Shown: one piece after another, positions 51,731 to 62,829 of the stretch | Numbering within the stretch: position 1 is the first letter of the stretch | Layout: the number at the start of each line of letters is the position of its first letter | Assembly: GCA_963920635.1 (NCBI GenBank) | Contig: OY987298.1 | Span: 58,693,949-58,757,948 of the forward strand | Origin: Pseudeuparius sepicola | Lineage: Eukaryota > Arthropoda > Insecta > Coleoptera > Anthribidae | DNA length: 64,000 nucleotides | Reading direction: 5' to 3' | Made by a program: the position numbers and the translations under genes | The notes under the pieces: generated by a model | What the model saw: the letters and a program-made list of their open reading frames with translations, nothing else | The model's database searches: none | What the model was told of the DNA's origin: nothing

Positions 51731-54247
51731 ATGGAGGGGAAAAAAAGGAAGGGTGATAAACCTAAAGGTATGGACTACTGGAAAAAGTGGTGTAGTCAAG
51801 GGGTTTCTAATAAAGAAACAAATTTGGATTTAGCTATCAAAGCTTCAGCTACCTTGCATGCTGATAAGAAGACTGTGATAACAAGCGGGCCCTCGACCTC
51901 AAACACAATATCGAATATCGAAATCGATGCCATGTCGCAGGTGCCCTGTTCGATACCTTCAACTGCCGAATCTACATCTAGTCTGCAACAGGCCAGCTTG
52001 CCTGTTACCTTATCTTTTACAACTGTAGCTAAGTTGGATGTTGGTTTTTACGCGAATCAAGAAAAAATCTTAGATGAATATTTTAAAGTCCAAATTTTAA
52101 AAACGCCATGGAACCCAATCAGAGATTATAAGTTTCCTATTTTCACAAAACGAAACTTGCGCTTTCAATTGAAATGGATGGAGAGATTCCCCTGGTTGTC
52201 ATATTCGGAATATAAAAGTGGAGCATACTGCAGAGTTTGCGTGGTAATGGGACGTTCGCTTGATGAAGGTAAAGGCGGTCATCAAAGGATCGGCCAGCTG
52301 GTAACCGAACCTTTTAGTAAGTGGAAAAATGCTCTAGAAATATTTGAAGCTCATGCGAAATCGGGATACCACAAGCGAAATTCAGAACTGGCAGATAACT
52401 TCCTAAAAGTAATGTCTTCGCAGGCTTTTTCGGTCACTGAACAGCTGTCTTCTGAAAGAAAGAGACAACAAGAGGAGAATCGAAAGAAACTAATCCCTAT
52501 CGTAAAAGCAATAATTTTTTGCGGCAAACAAGGCATCTCCTTGAGAGGTAAAATCGATTCGGGGCGCATACAAATTACATCAGAACCTGAACAACCACTG
52601 CAGAATGATGGTAATTTTAGAGCCCTGTTGCGGTTTGCGGCTGAGTCTGGAGATAAAGATCTGGCTGAACATTTGTATACTTCACAGAAGAATGCCCTGT
52701 ACACAAGCCCTCAGATCCAAAACGAAATAATTGACATTTGTGGTGAATTAATTAAACATAAAATAATTGAAGAAGTAAAGAAAGCCAAACTATTTGCGAT
52801 ACTGGCTGACGAAACCACCGACATCGGACATGTAGAACAAGTCTCGTTATGTCTTCGATATGTTGATTTTACAGATAATAAACACCATAGACTTAAAGAG
52901 ATGTTCCTTGAGTACATTCCAACGGCCGATGTTTCAGGATCCGGTCTCGCAAATCTTATTATTACAGCTCTGAAAAAGCATGGACTTGAATGTTCTCATG
53001 TGGTTGGTCAAGGTTACGATGGGGCTGCAGCTATGAGTGGGTATTTGCACGGTGCCCAAGCTTATGTTCGCCAAGAATGTCCTCTTGCTCTTTATGTACA
53101 CTGTAGTGCACACTGCCTCAACCTTGCTATTGCTGATTCATGTTCATTAGCAAATGTCCGAAATTGCATTGGGATTATGCAGTCTGTTGGTTCCTACTTT
53201 CGACATTCTGCTCAACGCACTGCTTTGTTGAAAGAAAAAATTCAAGAGCTACTACCCGTCGGTAACCAAAAAAGCTTGCTCTCTATGTGTGAAACACGGC
53301 GGGTCCACAAACATGAAGCTATTATAAGATTCAGGGAAATTTATTCAGCGATTGTGAATGCTCTCGAAGAACTTCAATTTAATCACAATAAGGAAACATC
53401 GCAACAAGCCGCCCAATTGCTAAGTATGCTTCGATCTTCGGATTTTGTGATGTGTTTAGTGATTCTTCAAAAAGTTATGAGCTATACATTGTCGCTATCA
53501 AAACAATTACAGACAATTGACATCGATCTCATCACGGCATTCAAACATGTAGATGATGTTATAAATGTCTTACAACTCCTGAGAAACAACACTGACGTCG
53601 AATATCTTCATGTCTATGAAGACGCAAAGGTTTTACTGGAAGAAAATGGTGGTATACTGCGAATGCCACGCGTCGTCGGAAGACAATTAAATAGACCGAA
53701 CATTCCTGTATTGGATGTATGCACGTATTACAAAATTAATTTGTTCATTCCATTTCTTGATCATACAATTCAACAATTGGTTGAAAGGTTTACCAAACAT
53801 CGTAAGGTAGTATCAGCATTATCTGGTGTGTTACCTTTAAATTTTACTGCCAGTTCTGAAATTGAAGAAGCAATTTCCATGTACTCGTCACTGCTTCCCG
53901 AAAGCAACATATCAGTGGTTAAAGCAGAACTTGAAGTATGGAAAACAGTGATGACAAGTATCTTGCCTACCCCGAAATCTAGTTTGGAATGCCTAGATAT
54001 GTGCAATAAAAACCTTTATCCTAATATTTACACATTACTACAAATCTTGGCTCCCATTCCTGTATCCACTGCTACCCCAGAAAGGTCTTTCTCGAGCCTA
54101 CGGAGACTGAAAAACTATTTACGAAACACTACAAGTGAAAACCGACTTAATGGTTTGGCTCTAATGAACATTCACTATGGAATGGAAATTCATGCAGATG
54201 AAGTAGTGGATATATTTAAAAGAAAAAGCCGAAGATTTCTTCTTTAA
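51731..54247 (+). CDS. hAT transposase, ZMYM1-like with TTF-type zinc finger
   Basis: 838 residues from ATG at 51731; the frame is open further upstream but without ATG. The N-terminus is basic (KRKGDKPKGMDYWKKW). A TTF-type zinc finger follows near residues 130-220 (PWLSYSEYKSGAYCRVCVV, then HAKSGYHKRNSE). A DUF4371-like region holds ILADETTDIGHVEQ near residue 356 with the first catalytic Asp, GQGYDGAAAMSG near 428 with the second, and HCSAHCLNLAIAD near 456, the CxxH motif of hAT enzymes. The C-terminal hAT dimerisation region has VSTATPERSFSSLRRLKNYL near 779 with the catalytic Glu. Host zinc finger MYM-type 1 proteins share this architecture, but the element ends and the target duplication show that it is a transposon gene. 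It would bind the ends and catalyse cut-and-paste transposition. Confidence 0.93.
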   Translation: MEGKKRKGDKPKGMDYWKKWCSQGVSNKETNLDLAIKASATLHADKKTVITSGPSTSNTISNIEIDAMSQVPCSIPSTAESTSSLQQASLPVTLSFTTVAKLDVGFYANQEKILDEYFKVQILKTPWNPIRDYKFPIFTKRNLRFQLKWMERFPWLSYSEYKSGAYCRVCVVMGRSLDEGKGGHQRIGQLVTEPFSKWKNALEIFEAHAKSGYHKRNSELADNFLKVMSSQAFSVTEQLSSERKRQQEENRKKLIPIVKAIIFCGKQGISLRGKIDSGRIQITSEPEQPLQNDGNFRALLRFAAESGDKDLAEHLYTSQKNALYTSPQIQNEIIDICGELIKHKIIEEVKKAKLFAILADETTDIGHVEQVSLCLRYVDFTDNKHHRLKEMFLEYIPTADVSGSGLANLIITALKKHGLECSHVVGQGYDGAAAMSGYLHGAQAYVRQECPLALYVHCSAHCLNLAIADSCSLANVRNCIGIMQSVGSYFRHSAQRTALLKEKIQELLPVGNQKSLLSMCETRRVHKHEAIIRFREIYSAIVNALEELQFNHNKETSQQAAQLLSMLRSSDFVMCLVILQKVMSYTLSLSKQLQTIDIDLITAFKHVDDVINVLQLLRNNTDVEYLHVYEDAKVLLEENGGILRMPRVVGRQLNRPNIPVLDVCTYYKINLFIPFLDHTIQQLVERFTKHRKVVSALSGVLPLNFTASSEIEEAISMYSSLLPESNISVVKAELEVWKTVMTSILPTPKSSLECLDMCNKNLYPNIYTLLQILAPIPVSTATPERSFSSLRRLKNYLRNTTSENRLNGLALMNIHYGMEIHADEVVDIFKRKSRRFLL

Positions 54248-55014
54248 TGGTTTTAGATTTAGCGCAGAGGAACGAAATTAATTTATCCATTTCATTTAAA
54301 GTTAAGAACTTTATAAATATGTCGTAGTTTTTCGGATAAATATATAGATATTAAATTTCATGTAAGTATATTTTTGTTGTTTTATTTACTTCTCAAACTA
54401 AACCCCCCCCCCCCAAAACTAAATCCTGGCTACGCCCGTGGAGAGGTTATTTGAAAAATCAATGCTACGCCAATAGAATAGTAAATGTAGATGGAATTAA
54501 AATTAAGATAAGAGAATTGATCGAAAATTTAAATGCACAAAATAATGAAATGTTGAAAAATAGTTTAGAAAATTTAAAGAAGGGGCTTGTGTTGCAAATG
54601 TGGGAGGTCATTTTGAACCATATTCTAATTATTAGAATTAATATTGTTTGCTAGGTTTATTACTACTTAATTAATACACTTACACTTTTAATGTTTTCAT
54701 TGTAATTTATTTGTTTTATTCCATGGCTTTCTGAGACCCCCAAATAATTGCTGTATTGGCGCTATTAGCAACTTTGCAACTCAATATTTCGCGTATTTAT
54801 GAACGGAATAAAAAAGAAAATTTTGTGTAACTTTGGTCTTTACATTTTTTTCTAGGTAAAAAAATAAAACAGAGGGGTGGGCATTTTTGCGTGATACCCC
54901 TGTACTTAAGACGATATTGTCGATTGTACAATATAATACCGACAGGACAATCTAGCTAGTTTCCTTCCGAATATTGTTGATTACAAATTTAAATTAACTC
55001 GTAAGCGAGCAGCT

Positions 55015-55290
55015 AGACGTCGGCTAGACGGTATTATTAAGTGAGCTTGCCCAGCTGTGACTGCAATAATATTCTCATAACGAGGTGACGTAAAAGTATC
55101 TCGATGATCTCGGTAGGTCCGCGCGTCATGCTGATGGCCGCTCTTTAATTAACAGGATAAGTGAAGCGATCGCTTTATTGTTAGTGCTCATTATCACGTG
55201 GATACGATTCTTTGAGGATGGACTAATGATAAATATTATAATTAGTTTCAGAACTCTACGTACAAAATTGAATTAGGCAAGAAAATTGTT
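55015..55290. repeat. Dispersed repeat shared with 42400-42680
   Basis: Second copy of the unrecognised family, in the same orientation, with the same order of conserved blocks and substitutions spread through it. No open frame is shared between the two copies. Confidence 0.6.
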
Positions 55291-57291
55291 AGCTAATCAT
55301 TATTAGCAAGACGTATTTCGTTTTAGTGAACTAAATCTTTCACTCAACAATGATAAGTGCGAGAGGTGCGGGAGATAGTCCATATAGCCTAGCCCCATAT
55401 CTCGGTAACGAAAAAAGTTGTTTGATTATGTAAAAGATTTCTTACAGCACAAATTGTATGTGGCGTTGAAGTCAACAAAATTTATTTCGTTCTGCTTGAA
55501 TCTCAGTGTAGTATCATGAGTAAGTAATACGAATTAAAAATTAAAAAGTTAAGGACGAGGTGATCTATTTCATCTCACCTTACTATTACATCTTACATAA
55601 CAAGACTGTAACGTCGTTTTGTGATAATATCTCCTTTGGAAAGGGCACTTTACTAGTGTAAAAATTAGTTGTTTCTAATTTTCCTAATACTTTATCACAG
55701 ATAAGTTAAAAACAAGTAAGGCTCAATCACAAAGGCTGAAATTTCATCTTGAAATTTTTGTCCCTTACAAGAGTCGCTTCACCTATCCAGAGACACACTG
55801 TAGATATGTATACGATATCGGCTCTAATTCTATTTTTGCTCACACATAATATCCATTTGTAATAATAGACTATTTTATGCACAACAAAAATAGGCCGGAC
55901 GAGTGGATTCTAAAAAGTTAAACTTCTCAACCCACAACTCTATAACGTATGCACCAGAAGTTAACTGCTTTATAATCGATGTAATTGGGTCATTATCACA
56001 TTTGTGTAAATATACATTTTTTTATTAACACCCGCTTCTTTGATCTTATAAACAGTTAGAGTTTATGACGTCTAGTCAAAAAAATAAAAAAGGCATAAAA
56101 ACATTATCTAACAAGTGGTAATAGCAGCGTCATAAATCATAATACCTATACACTCAATGTGAATGCAAATCAATCACTCAATAGGTTTCTTTTTACATAG
56201 GCTTACTATAAATGATTTCAATATCAGTGAGCATTTTAATACTATATTATGAAACAAGTGTCTAGAGGAGTTTGTAAAACGTGTTGCATACTATATTTTT
56301 TTCTACGAGTGTATATTGAGATTCAAGTTGCAAATTTCAGCTTCAAGGCGGTTTTAACCACCGGGCTGAAGTTAGCCACAGAAGCATGTTTAATATGTCG
56401 TTTAGTGCCATACATTTGAGTAATTTAAGGCACGCTCGTAGAAAAAGTAAATTATAGCATATTATTATAGAAAAAAATCAACATCACGTTTTTAGTTTTT
56501 TGGCAAAATAACATTGTATATTACATTTTTTAAGAAATATATTGAAATTTAGAGTACAAATGGTTATAAGAAAATTTTTGTTGCGATAAAAAATAATGGA
56601 GCTATAAGGTCATACACCAACTAGAAAACTAACTCGAAATTAGCCTGCTAGGCTATGGATACAAATGACAATAATTTAACCTATTTTTATGTGTTTTTTA
56701 AACTAATATCACATATCAAATTTGGATGAAATATCTCGTGTCTTTTTTTGAGGCATCATCAATAATAATTCTGGAAAGCCACATATTATAGGTAACATTC
56801 TGTATAATGAAACTAAGCTACTAGAGTAGGTATACGGGTTCCATTGGCTAGGTGGTATTTGCTTCGAGGAGTAAAGTAGTTGTTTGCTTCTTAAAATAAG
56901 GACGCTGTAATCTTTATTTTCTCATGAGTTAATAGAACAGTTGTTCTTATAACAGTTTCAGCTCTATCACAAACGGAAGAAAAGCTAGGTACCACCTACC
57001 TACCTACTCTCAATTGTGAGTATAATTACTTTGTTCCCAATACTTTTATTACTAAAATATAATCTATATAGCCTATATAGAATATAATATAGGTACTTAC
57101 ATGCCTTCCTAATGTGTTGTGGATGAATGTAATTAATATGAACGCTACAATTAAGGGCGACCTGAAACAAAATATATAAAATCAATTTTTGATTAAAATA
57201 AGGATAATAATGTCAAATGTAATGGCAGTAAAAGTTAGCAGAATCTCACAGCTCTATTATTAAAAAGTGGCAACCGGTTTCGTAATAAATT
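55291..57291. other. AT-rich interval without gene; small MITE at about 56289-56457
   Basis: No coding frame is recognised over 2 kb. Near 56289-56457, TATATTTTTTTCTACGAGTGT and GCACGCTCGTAGAAAAAGTA face each other and could be the ends of a 165-bp MITE. This may be intron or intergenic host sequence. Confidence 0.45.
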
Positions 57292-57525
57292 ACTTACTAA
57301 GTACATTTTCTACATTATTACATTTTCAGATTCAGGCCACAAGAGACTGAATACAATTTTGAATGGAATGCTTACTAAGTGCATTTTCAACATTATTACA
57401 TCTTCAGGTTCAGGCCACAAGAGACTGAATACAATTTTGAATTGAATGCTTACTAAGTACACATTTTATACATTAATACATCTTCAGGTTCAGGGTTCAG
57501 GCCACAATAGATTGAATACAATTTA
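57292..57525. repeat. Three tandem copies of an about 79-bp unit
   Basis: Each unit carries CTTACTAAGT.CA, TTATTACAT.TTCAG.TTCAGG, CCACAAGAGACTGAATACAA and TTTTGAAT.GAATG. The third is slightly changed and has an extra GGTTCA duplication. No coding frame crosses it. Confidence 0.8.
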
Positions 57526-57909
57526 GGTACTCAGCCGATCGCCAGTTTGGAAAAAAAAAAACTGTGAGACATGTAGACCAGTACTTAGACCTTTATTAAT
57601 TTCTCATTTCCTTGGTATATAAAATGAACTGAGTTATATTATCTAAGTATATCCTTTGTTATTAGTGGTTACAGAGTGCTGAGTATTTGACTTGAGCTTT
57701 ATGTTGAATACCTAATATAAAAGTAGAGTATTTGACATTTCTGCTTCCTTCTAAGGTCTGCTGCAACTGTGCGCTCTCATGTCGAGCTTGCATTTAACTC
57801 TTATACATATTTTGATAGTTCTGATCATAATATGTATCTTTCTTGTTGTGAGACACTTGGTTGCAATGGGTGCAATCGCCGCTTCCGAGCGAAAGAAGCG
57901 CTTGCAAGC

Positions 57910-57911
<2 letters not shown>

Positions 57912-57968
<57 letters not shown>
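57912..57968. repeat. (TA)n microsatellite, left cap of the palindrome
   Basis: An uninterrupted alternating AT run of about 57 bp that begins after AAGCAG and ends shortly before the left palindrome arm. Confidence 0.95.
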
Positions 57969-57971
<3 letters not shown>

Positions 57972-58006
57972 ATGTAAGATTAGCGAGTGTAAATGTAACA
58001 ATTACA

Positions 58007-58478
58007 AGAAAAGGTGATAATGGGCAAACACTCAAAGTTAACAAAAAGAAAAAACTAGTAACCGCATACACGTGTTTCATGCTATTTGGCAATCATCAGT
58101 ACGGTGTAACATTAACCAAATCAAAAGATAGGCATGATTTGGGAAGCAACAAATGAAGTCCAGGCAGGAGCCAACAGCACATTTGCAGCTTCAGTCAGCA
58201 CATCCCCTATTTTGGGGCTTGTACTAGCATCGCCACGGAGGCTGCTAAAGCGACCTTAGTTAGTACAAGCCCCAAAATAGGGGATGTGCTGACTAAAGCT
58301 GCAAATGTGCTGTTGGCTCCTGCCTGGACTTCATTTGTTGCTTCCCAAATCATGCCTATCTTTTGATTTGGTTAATGTTACACCGTACTGATGATTGCCA
58401 AATAGCATGAAACACGTGTATGCGGTTACCAGTTTTTTCTTTTTGTTAACTTTGAGTGTTTGCCCATTATCACCTTTT

Positions 58479-58481
<3 letters not shown>
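58007..58481. repeat. Near-perfect palindrome with 220-bp arms
   Basis: Arms 58007-58226 and 58261-58481 are inverted copies, with two mismatches and perhaps one length change by eye, around a 34-bp spacer (58227-58260). Examples: ATGAAGTCCAGGCAGGAGCC faces GGCTCCTGCCTGGACTTCAT; CCCCTATTTTGGGGCTTGTA faces TACAAGCCCCAAAATAGGGG. Both outer sides run into TA repeats within 1-40 bp. A transcript would fold into a long hairpin. No transposon terminus or target duplication was recognised. Confidence 0.92.

Positions 58482-58561
<80 letters not shown>
58482..58561. repeat. (TA)n microsatellite, right cap of the palindrome
   Basis: An alternating TA run of about 80 bp that starts directly at the end of the right palindrome arm. 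Confidence 0.95.
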
Positions 58562-58564
<3 letters not shown>

Positions 58565-60610
58565 TTTGTTTTATATACGTAGAAAAATTTTAGACAAGGT
58601 CAATAACTGTCAGCAATTATTGGTCAAAGGGATTGCCAGTTTAAAGTTTCTAAAAAAGGCAAAACCGCTATGAGAGAATAATGTATAACCATAGCCGAAC
58701 TATTTATATCACCAACGACTATCCTTACAAGCAAGAAGGAATTAAGTTCAGAAATGGCCTGAAATTGAACACCCAGTTAATCAAAAGTATTTTTTATGTA
58801 ATATGAGCAGATACACAAATAAACGGCCGTTTCTATAGCACTGGAATATGTAGTTGTCTGTCGGTTAAATTGCAAACTGAAAATTTGTTTATTTTTTCAA
58901 GAGCTTCCAGCCAAAGTTCATTAAACTGTTAGGATAGGATCCCATTACATTTTTTGCTGATACACTTTTATAATTAGAAACTGTGTTAATATTATACCAG
59001 AGACTTGTTTAAATAAACCATTTTTTATGAACTGGAATTTATCGCGATCTCGTAGTGTTGTAAAAATAAATATGGAAGATTATATTTATTTGCATTTGAC
59101 TTTATAAATAGTTTCATTGTATTGATTTTATTTTTATGACTTGGTTTAAACACACTGAAATAAGTTTTCGTGAAAAAAAGATCAGAAAGCCGTAAAATAT
59201 CTATAAATTGAGATTAGTACATACAATGTATATTGAAATAATGAAGTGATCTAGAAATAGGTTAGGACTGCGATACATTTTAACCCTGGGCGAGCTCTCG
59301 CGATTTTCTTAAGCGCGACGATTTAGGTAATATAAAGGTAAAAAACGGGAGAGAGGATTCGTAAAAATAGGAAAATATTACAAAAAATACCTCTTAAAAT
59401 CCACCCCTAGGGATCTACACTTACAGCACCTTAAATGTGTGCATGGGAAATTGAACATTTTTATTAATATCCAACAAATGCTTTGCTCTAGAAATCTCAA
59501 ATCTTGTTATTGTGTTGTTTTTCATGGCCTTGCAATGCCGTTAATGTATGATAGTCGTAGGTGGTAGTTTTTCATTAGAAGTTAATCCTTCTTGAATTGT
59601 TCACCCTGGCCCTTGTTTCAGTTACCTAAAAATTAATAAAAACAGGTTATTTGGCACTCTCAGCAAGATTACCAAATTTCAATGCGATTTCGATGGGTGT
59701 TTCACAAAACATCGTAAGCACCAATATTACAATTTTAAAGGAATCGAATTTTTTAATAATTGAAACGTTTTGTGACATACACGAGTCCCAAATCTTGCAA
59801 GGCTTTCTTAATGCGCAAAGAAAATCCATCAGGATAGTCAAATTTACGAAAAATTGATTTTCTGGTAGAGATTTGGCGCATACATTTCTTTGTCGACAAC
59901 TCGCTTCATACCTTATGTCTCTTCAGATATCCATTTGATGTTTTTTTTTAAATATTAGGGGAGACTGAGGCAACTACTGGCATTTTTTTAAAACCACATA
60001 ATATGGAAAATATTGGAAACTAATAACAAACGCAGTAGCGTTGTTTTTTATGTACATACTGACTAGATCTTTACCCGTAGTACCCCGCAGAGTATGCTAG
60101 ACAAACGCGCAATTTGACAATGCATTGCGCATTAGTGGAATTTGAAGCTATTGTACAATGTTGATCTCAGGCAAATATATTATTTGTGTGAGATGTTGAT
60201 TACAACGCTAACCTCAGACTGGGGTATATAAAGGTGGGAATTTTTCGATATTTTCGAAATTTACGGGGTAAATCGCGAGTTAAGGCTTTAGAATCTATTT
60301 GCTGACAATAAAAATATAATCTCAACTTTAACGACATTTAATTAAATATGATGAGTATATGAATTACAATACTTAGAATGGATTTTACCTTAGTTTCATA
60401 GTTTCCATATCGAATATAAAATGTGCCGATACTTCGCCACTATACCTCTATACTAAACTAACGAATGTGAATAAAATAATTAAATTTTTTTATCAAGTGC
60501 GCTTCTGTCAAGTATTATCGAGGACAGCAAAAGGAATGTATAGGCATGAACAATTTTTTCAGATATTATTTTAATTGAAACTTAAATTACAGGTCGTGCA
60601 CAAATTATAC
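58562..60610. other. AT-rich interval without recognisable gene
   Basis: No protein domain, RNA gene or clear element. The small overlapping frames on both strands at 59647-59857 show no known motif. This may be intron or intergenic host DNA. Confidence 0.45.
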
Positions 60611-60742
60611 ATAGTATACTACTCGTTAAGCATATTTCACGCTCGTGCACTTGAATGCACTCGGCTTCGCCTGGTGCCACAACTTGTGTATTCGCATGCA
60701 ATAAAGCCTATAATTGCTTAACTTGTTGCATAATATACTATT
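60611..60742. repeat. 132-bp MITE-like repeat
   Basis: ATAGTATACTACTCGTTAAGCA on the left loosely faces TGCTTAACTTGTTGCATAATATACTAT on the right. The middle (GGCTTCGCCTGGTGCCACAAC) resembles 22452-22560 next to the papilin exon, so the family has at least two copies here. Confidence 0.5.
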
Positions 60743-60811
60743 CTTTTATTGGAATTTTGACCCTATATATCAAAATAAACAACAATCGCATTGAAATTTT
60801 GTGGTATAGGT

Positions 60812-61132
60812 CCCAGTTAACGTGATAAACCCAATTTTCTCGGTAATTTTAAAGACAAATTAATTGATGGTTCAAAAACTAGACTTGTGTAGATTTTTTG
60901 AGGAATTCGATTATGATGAAATTTTATATATAGGATATTATTAAAAAGTTATCTCAATAATAGATACCCTTTTCCAAAAAATTGTGAAGTTGGATTTTAA
61001 CATGGAATATTAGTAATGAGTAGGTATACCGGGAGTGAGCATCTCTTGGTCAGATTTTTGAGACACCCTGAATGTTTTGTTTTTTAAGGTTACTTTTCAT
61101 CTCCCAATTCCAACCATATAATAGTTGTATAT
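60812..61132. repeat. Dispersed repeat shared with 40363-40590
   Basis: It carries the same ordered blocks as 40363-40590, including CCCAGTTAACGTGATAAACC and an ACACCCTGAAT motif near 61064. The copy is invaded by the inverted-repeat element that begins at 61133. Confidence 0.6.
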
Positions 61133-61980
61133 ACAATGTGTCCACGGCAAAGCGATATTGTAGGAGTATGTGACCATTTTTTTGCATTGCAAACACAATT
61201 TTTTGTATTCTGCTCTTGCTTCACCCAAAAACTCTTTTCAGTATCTTGGACTTTAAAAAAATTATAGAGGGAGCTGGTAGCAGCTTACCAATACAAATCG
61301 CATTAGGTAAAGTGCCTTTTTTGTGCGAAATATTGAAAAATTTTATAAGAAAAACTAGCTCAGAAAAAATATGACTTATCAAATTACAGAACTAAATAAT
61401 TTTTTTATATATATTTTTTTAAATATTATAAATGTAATCATAATTTAAATTTATCCTACTCGTGTTCCTTCAACAATAAATTATTCTGACACAAAGACAA
61501 TCTCTTTTATTTTTGTTTCCATGGCATACTCTTCTTAAAACATTAAAATTACAAATGCTATAAATTCAATTGACCTTCAAGCGATTCAAAATAGCTACAA
61601 AGAATTTAAGAACAGAGTTGAGATGTGTGCTGAAAATGCTGAAAATGGAGGAACATACGTAGAATAAATAAATTTAAATAAAATATATATAAATTAAAAA
61701 GAAATTATTTAGTTCTGTAACTTGAGAAAACCTCAAATTTTTTAATTCTGAACAAGTTTTTCTAATAAAATGTTTCAATATTTCGCACAGAAAAGGCACC
61801 TTACCTGATGCGATTTTCATTTTTAAGTTGCTACCAGCGCCCTCTATAAATTTTTTAAAGTCCAAGATACTAAAAATATTTTTTGGGTGAAGAAAGAGCA
61901 GAATACAAAAAATTGTCTTTGTAATGCAAAAAAAAAATTCAATTATACCTATAATACCGCTTTGCAGTGGACACATTGTA
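61133..61980. repeat. 848-bp foldback element with transposase tail remnant
   Basis: Arms of about 300 bp are inverted: TACAATGTGTCCACGGCAAAG on the left faces CTTTGCAGTGGACACATTGTA on the right, with TGCATTGCAAACACAATTTT facing AAAATTGTCTTTGTAATGCA. TA forms the outer bases. Between the arms, the plus strand near 61569-61667 reads AIQNSYKEFKNRVEMC, ENGGTYVE and a stop, the typical C-terminus of a mariner-like transposase, so this is an internally deleted relative. Confidence 0.75.
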
Positions 61981-62829
61981 AATAGTTATCTCTATATTAT
62001 TTTTGTTACTTTGAGATTTTCAAATTGTTTCTAACGACTCTTGAAAATCGTTTAGAATATTATTCCCAAAGTTTTTTTTTGTTATTTATACTTATCCCGA
62101 TAACAATCTAGGGACACATTGTATATGATGAACACTTTTCCATAGGTTCCCCGAATCCAAACTTCGAGAATGTGCCTCAACGTCGTGTTGCTTATTTTAT
62201 CAGCTCAGCTCTTGTAACAGTAAACAAATTTTTAATTTCATAGGCATAGCCCCATCTGTTACTTCTAGAGAAAAGTTTCTCAGATGGCCAGTGCTGGAGA
62301 TCTAATACTATAAATCTCCTGCATCCTCTTTTCACTTCGTTATAGATATTCTTCTTGGAGACTGAAGGACCGATCGTTGTCTGCTACGGCTGACAAGTTT
62401 AATTGGACGCTTCGGCGGAAACAATTATTAGTACTTTCTATCAGACGATTTGACGATAAAAAGATCTTTAATTCCAACGAAAACTAATGAAGCTAGTGAC
62501 AACATAGTCAGTGAAGAAAACATTAGTACCTAACAGATGAATGATTGCATGGGAATTTAATTGCCAATGATGTGTTGTTATTGCATTTGCTCGCACTATA
62601 TTAACAATGCTGTGTTTTCCTTCTATATTACTCAGCGACTCGACATTGGAAAAAAGATCTATATAACGATTATGAGTAAAGTTCCAAATTCTAAAGCCAT
62701 TGGCACCAGTATCTACCTTTTGCACCAGCTAACACCAAACATGCAACACGCGGGTAATTTGCACAAACATTTTCACGATTTATCAAAATCCGATTACTAG
62801 TTACGACTTAGGTGCGTAACAAACATATT
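61981..62829. other. No clear gene
   Basis: A minus-strand frame at 62725-62468 has no recognisable domain. The region may hold decayed upstream parts of the transposase relic that follows, but I could not identify them. Confidence 0.35.

Larger units (their letters stand above)
51239..54440 (+). mobile_element. Complete hAT transposon, TSD GAGAGGTT
   Basis: Inverted ends CACGGGCGTAGCCA (51239) and TGGCTACGCCCGTG (to 54440) match over 14 bp. GAGAGGTT flanks exactly (51231-51238 and 54441-54448). Just inside each end is a G or C run. The unit carries a TATA box, a leader and an uninterrupted transposase. All parts needed by an autonomous hAT are visible, and I see no disabling change. It interrupts the mariner-like copy B. 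Confidence 0.92.
51085..54900 (+). pseudogene. Mariner-like transposase relic, copy B, split by a hAT element
   Basis: 51085-51238 reads DGAPPHCGIFLRNYL, NETYREWI, a stop and VIPWPANS, matching copy A at 46930-47640. After the hAT insertion the sequence resumes at 54441 (the duplicated GAGAGGTT) with the family tail, VNVDGIKIKIRELIENLN, then LKKGLVLQMWEVILNH. It runs to the family end near 54895 (TTTTTGCGTGATAC). Stops and shifts make it inactive. Confidence 0.75.

Noticed and set aside
51731..54247. Host ZMYM1-like gene
   Set aside because: The inverted ends, exact 8-bp duplication and insertion into a dead transposon show it is a mobile-element transposase.
57779..58156. Open frames with long Ile-Tyr repeats
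   Set aside because: They are translations of the TA microsatellite joined to a palindrome arm; no protein is expected.
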